A stretch of 64,000 bases of DNA from Oxytricha trifallax (Eukaryota; Ciliophora; Spirotrichea; Sporadotrichida; Oxytrichidae): NCBI GenBank assembly GCA_000711775.1, contig ARYC01000557.1, positions 53,379 to 117,378 of the forward strand, written 5' to 3'. The stretch's first letter is position 1. The number at the start of each line of letters is the position of its first letter. The position numbers were made by a program, and so were the translations under genes. Below, in pieces: positions 61,930 through 64,000 of the stretch. The notes beneath the pieces were generated by a model that ran no database searches, was not told where the DNA came from, and saw nothing but the letters and a program-made list of their open reading frames with translations.

Positions 61930-62215
61930 TATACTTAAGCATCAATTAATAGATTTAACTCTTCAATAATTGCATCTTGAGCAATTTGATCAATTCGTCT
62001 TTATATAAATAATTTATGCTTAAGCACAATTAATTATAATAATATCACCCCAGTGCTATAATAAACATCATTGGCAAACTCAGCATATGTGTGAAAATAA
62101 TATCTGTCCAATTATCCACACCATAATCTCTCCCTCAAAGCAGTGAATATCTCTGACTTAGGTTAATAATTAAACCCCATAACCCAGAATACCAGACGAT
62201 TTTATGCTAAAAATA
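61930..62215 (-). CDS. C-terminal MDSs of a fourth NAT paralogue (D)
   Basis: Minus strand: RLVFWVMGFNYQPKSEIFTA, then RERLWCGQLDRYYFHTYAEF with YYSTGVI (62205-62045), matches the same region of paralogue C (KYFYNFEEYIGDIYINTGII). RRIDQIAQDAIIEELNLLID (61995-61930) follows as a helical tail. Catalytic segments are not in this window on either side, so this is a fragment or its other MDSs lie elsewhere. Confidence 0.5.
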
Positions 62216-62589
62216 ATGCGTTAAATCAAGCAATTTTAAAATATTTAAAAATAAAATATAAAAATGATTGGAAAATTATAAAACCTTAATGAGCATAAAT
62301 TTCTTATAAAATGTTAACTTTAACAAACCATATAGACTAATTATCAAAAAATTATAACTAAAATTAAAATCATTTCATACTTAAATTGTATGCATATATT
62401 TAGTAATTTAATTAAGAAATAAGAAATATTAATAATAAAAGAATCAAATTTTATACTTATTTTTAATTGTCTTAAAATAAGCAGATTTACTTTGAAATAA
62501 ATATTCAACACTAATATAAAAATTAATTATTTATACAAGATAAAGTATAAGAATATTTGTGAATAAAATATTATTAAGTAACTTTAATT

Positions 62590-62900
62590 TATGAAAAACC
62601 CATATGCCAAGGATAAGGATTTTTTTCCCACACGGGGTTAGGTTGCGAAAGGACAGGGATTTTGATTCCCAGCAGCGGTGGGACAGGTAAGCGTTTTTCT
62701 CCACTCCCTATCATATAGTCGAATTCTACGAGCTCTGATGTTCAGATTATGCTGGCGACATCTTGATTTTAGGAGGAGTAGGAGAAGACTAGGGAATAGT
62801 GGAAGTGGTTTTTTCGGAGTATTCTACTTCATGACTGCCACGTCACCGCACTCAGATACATCTACGTCACGACTAAGATTGATGGTTTGATTTTAGTATT
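62590..62900. other. GC-rich island of unclear nature
   Basis: About 300 bp of distinctly higher GC, open on both strands (minus: LSRDVDVSECGDVAVMKQN; plus: RLCWRHLDFRRSRRRLGNSG). It contains GGGATTTTGATTCCC, a T-arm-like palindrome, but no matching A box. It may be an MDS or another inserted element. Confidence 0.35.
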
Positions 62901-63379
62901 AAACAGAGATATGTTAAATTTATTTGATTTTAATCATTAAACACAAAAATCCATTTGCATTTATTTCCAAACTAAGACAAATGAATACATTCAATAAACG
63001 CTTATAACTAGTAAGCTTAAGCACTTTGACTAATAGTAGTTTATAATATAAATATAGTAGCAGTGAATCACTAAGGTAAATATATCGGACAATATAATTC
63101 AATTTCCTTAATATTTATAATCCTAATAATTAATTAACAAATTGTGATGTTCTTCAGCTATATTGCTAAAATAGATAAAAATAGGAAATTGTGAAAATTA
63201 ATCAAAATTTAATTATATTATATTAATTTTAACCAACTTTACTTTTCGTTTGTATTCGAACACATATAGCTCAATGTTTAATAATTTCTCAAATTTTAAC
63301 CTGAATCTCTGATTTTAAAGCCCGATCTTCGAATTTTTCAACTTATTCACTAGTTTAGTTCCCAATAGTCATTTTAACT

Positions 63380-63700
63380 GACCAACTTTGAAAATGATTG
63401 GCAATCATTGACATCTGTGACCAAATTCTAGTGATTGAGAGTGGAATCTCCAAAAATGGTCAATAACTCGTTGCTTGATGAGTGTTTTGTCAAATTAGGG
63501 ACCTTTCCGTATTCTCCCAAATGTTTTAAACCCCAGCTCAGCAACTTTCAAGTCCTGCTAGACCGTTTGAGCACCAAATTTGGCAGCTTTAGTGTAGGAG
63601 GAGCCAAAATGATGATTTCAATGAGCGAAAATGAGAGAGGTTTTTGGATTTTTGGTATAATTAGTTAAAATTAAAACTTAAAAGTGTGATATGTAATAAG
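63380..63700 (+). CDS. Unsupported to weak ORF
   Basis: Plus-strand frame (MVNNSLLDECFVKLGTFPYS, then VGGAKMMISMSENERGFWIF) is open for about 80 codons in DNA of moderate GC. No homologue is recognised, and repeats of CCAAATTTGG-like sequence suggest possible non-coding structure. Confidence 0.3.
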
Positions 63701-63801
63701 GGGCTTTTAATCAAGCAATTAAACAATTTGAACTGCTGTTTCTGTATGTATGTTGACTTCAATAGTTCCTACACCCTAACTCATCGCATTTCAGCTATAC
63801 T

Positions 63802-64000
63802 TCACACAAATCCATGCTTGATGGTGCTGCACCACTGCTTCACGCTGAAAGCCCAGAGCTTGTTGACGTCTGTTTTGGTCATGGCCTTCAGAATCTACGA
63901 GAGCCGCTTCACCAGGTGGATCCTATGAAAAGTTAGGTATAGTATGCTTACTTGCTGTCAGCTTGCTCTTATCGGAGGTGCCTCTTGATGTAGGAGAACA
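63802..64000 (-). CDS. C-terminal end of a spliced minus-strand gene (runs off right edge)
   Basis: Minus strand reads FSYIKRHLRQEQADSK up to a 29-nt intron (63951-63923), then IHLVKRLSQILKAMTKTDVN and LWAFSVKQWCSTIKHGFV, ending in TGA at 63804-63802. The GC content and codon style are clearly coding. The product is basic and alpha-helical; no family is recognised. Confidence 0.7.
63923..63951 (-). other. 29-nt spliceosomal intron
   Basis: Minus strand GTAAGCATAC to TTTTCATAG. Removal joins AGC AA to G ATC CAC in frame. It is AT-rich against a GC-richer coding context and very short. Confidence 0.65.

Noticed and set aside
1..64000. CRISPR arrays, bacterial operons, ribosome binding sites.
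   Set aside because: No spaced direct repeats of array type; the genetic code, introns and telomere-bearing transposons show a eukaryotic ciliate germline.

Overview
This window looks like germline (micronuclear) DNA of a stichotrich ciliate of the Oxytricha/Sterkiella type. Four lines of evidence support this. (1) TAA and TAG occur inside almost every real protein-coding stretch where Gln is expected, and TGA closes the genes, so standard-code reading breaks nearly every gene. (2) Three roughly 4.1-kb transposons end in C4A4 telomere-like repeats and carry a DDE transposase, a 22-kDa ORF and a zinc-finger/kinase ORF; these are TBE (telomere-bearing) elements, known from Oxytricha. (3) Genes are broken into short coding segments (MDSs) separated by AT-rich spacers (IESs), and several junctions show the expected short direct repeats (pointers). 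(4) Non-coding DNA is extremely AT-rich.

Layout: 0.1-3.8 kb, a Q/N-rich minus-strand gene with repeated CTFxP motifs. 3.8-9.9 kb, AT-rich DNA with small coding islands and twin hairpins. 10.0-10.3 kb, a GC-rich tRNA-derived SINE candidate. 11.6-16.5 kb, a decayed TBE inside about 390-bp inverted arms. 16.5-16.85 kb, copy 1 of a duplicated coding fragment. 17.1-22.5 kb, minus-strand genes. 23.2-27.3 kb, a second TBE inside a gene fragment. 29.6-31.2 kb, a GC-rich region with introns. 31.6 kb, copy 2 of the fragment. 32.1-35.5 kb, a JmjN/JmjC demethylase-like gene. 35.7-39.1 kb, a Q/N-rich gene and an NHL-repeat gene. 40.3-46.9 kb, interleaved plus and minus coding segments and three plus-strand genes. 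47.1-49.0 kb, a PH-like gene. 49.7-62.2 kb, a cluster of at least four arylamine N-acetyltransferase (NAT) genes plus a nucleoside hydrolase, with the best-preserved TBE inserted in one NAT. The right edge enters another spliced minus-strand gene.

The genes share no obvious pathway. They are nanochromosome precursors that would be excised, unscrambled and telomere-capped during macronuclear development, a process in which TBE transposases are thought to act. Coordinates of fragmented genes are outer limits of visible coding segments, not spliced products. All translations were done by eye with TAA/TAG as Gln.
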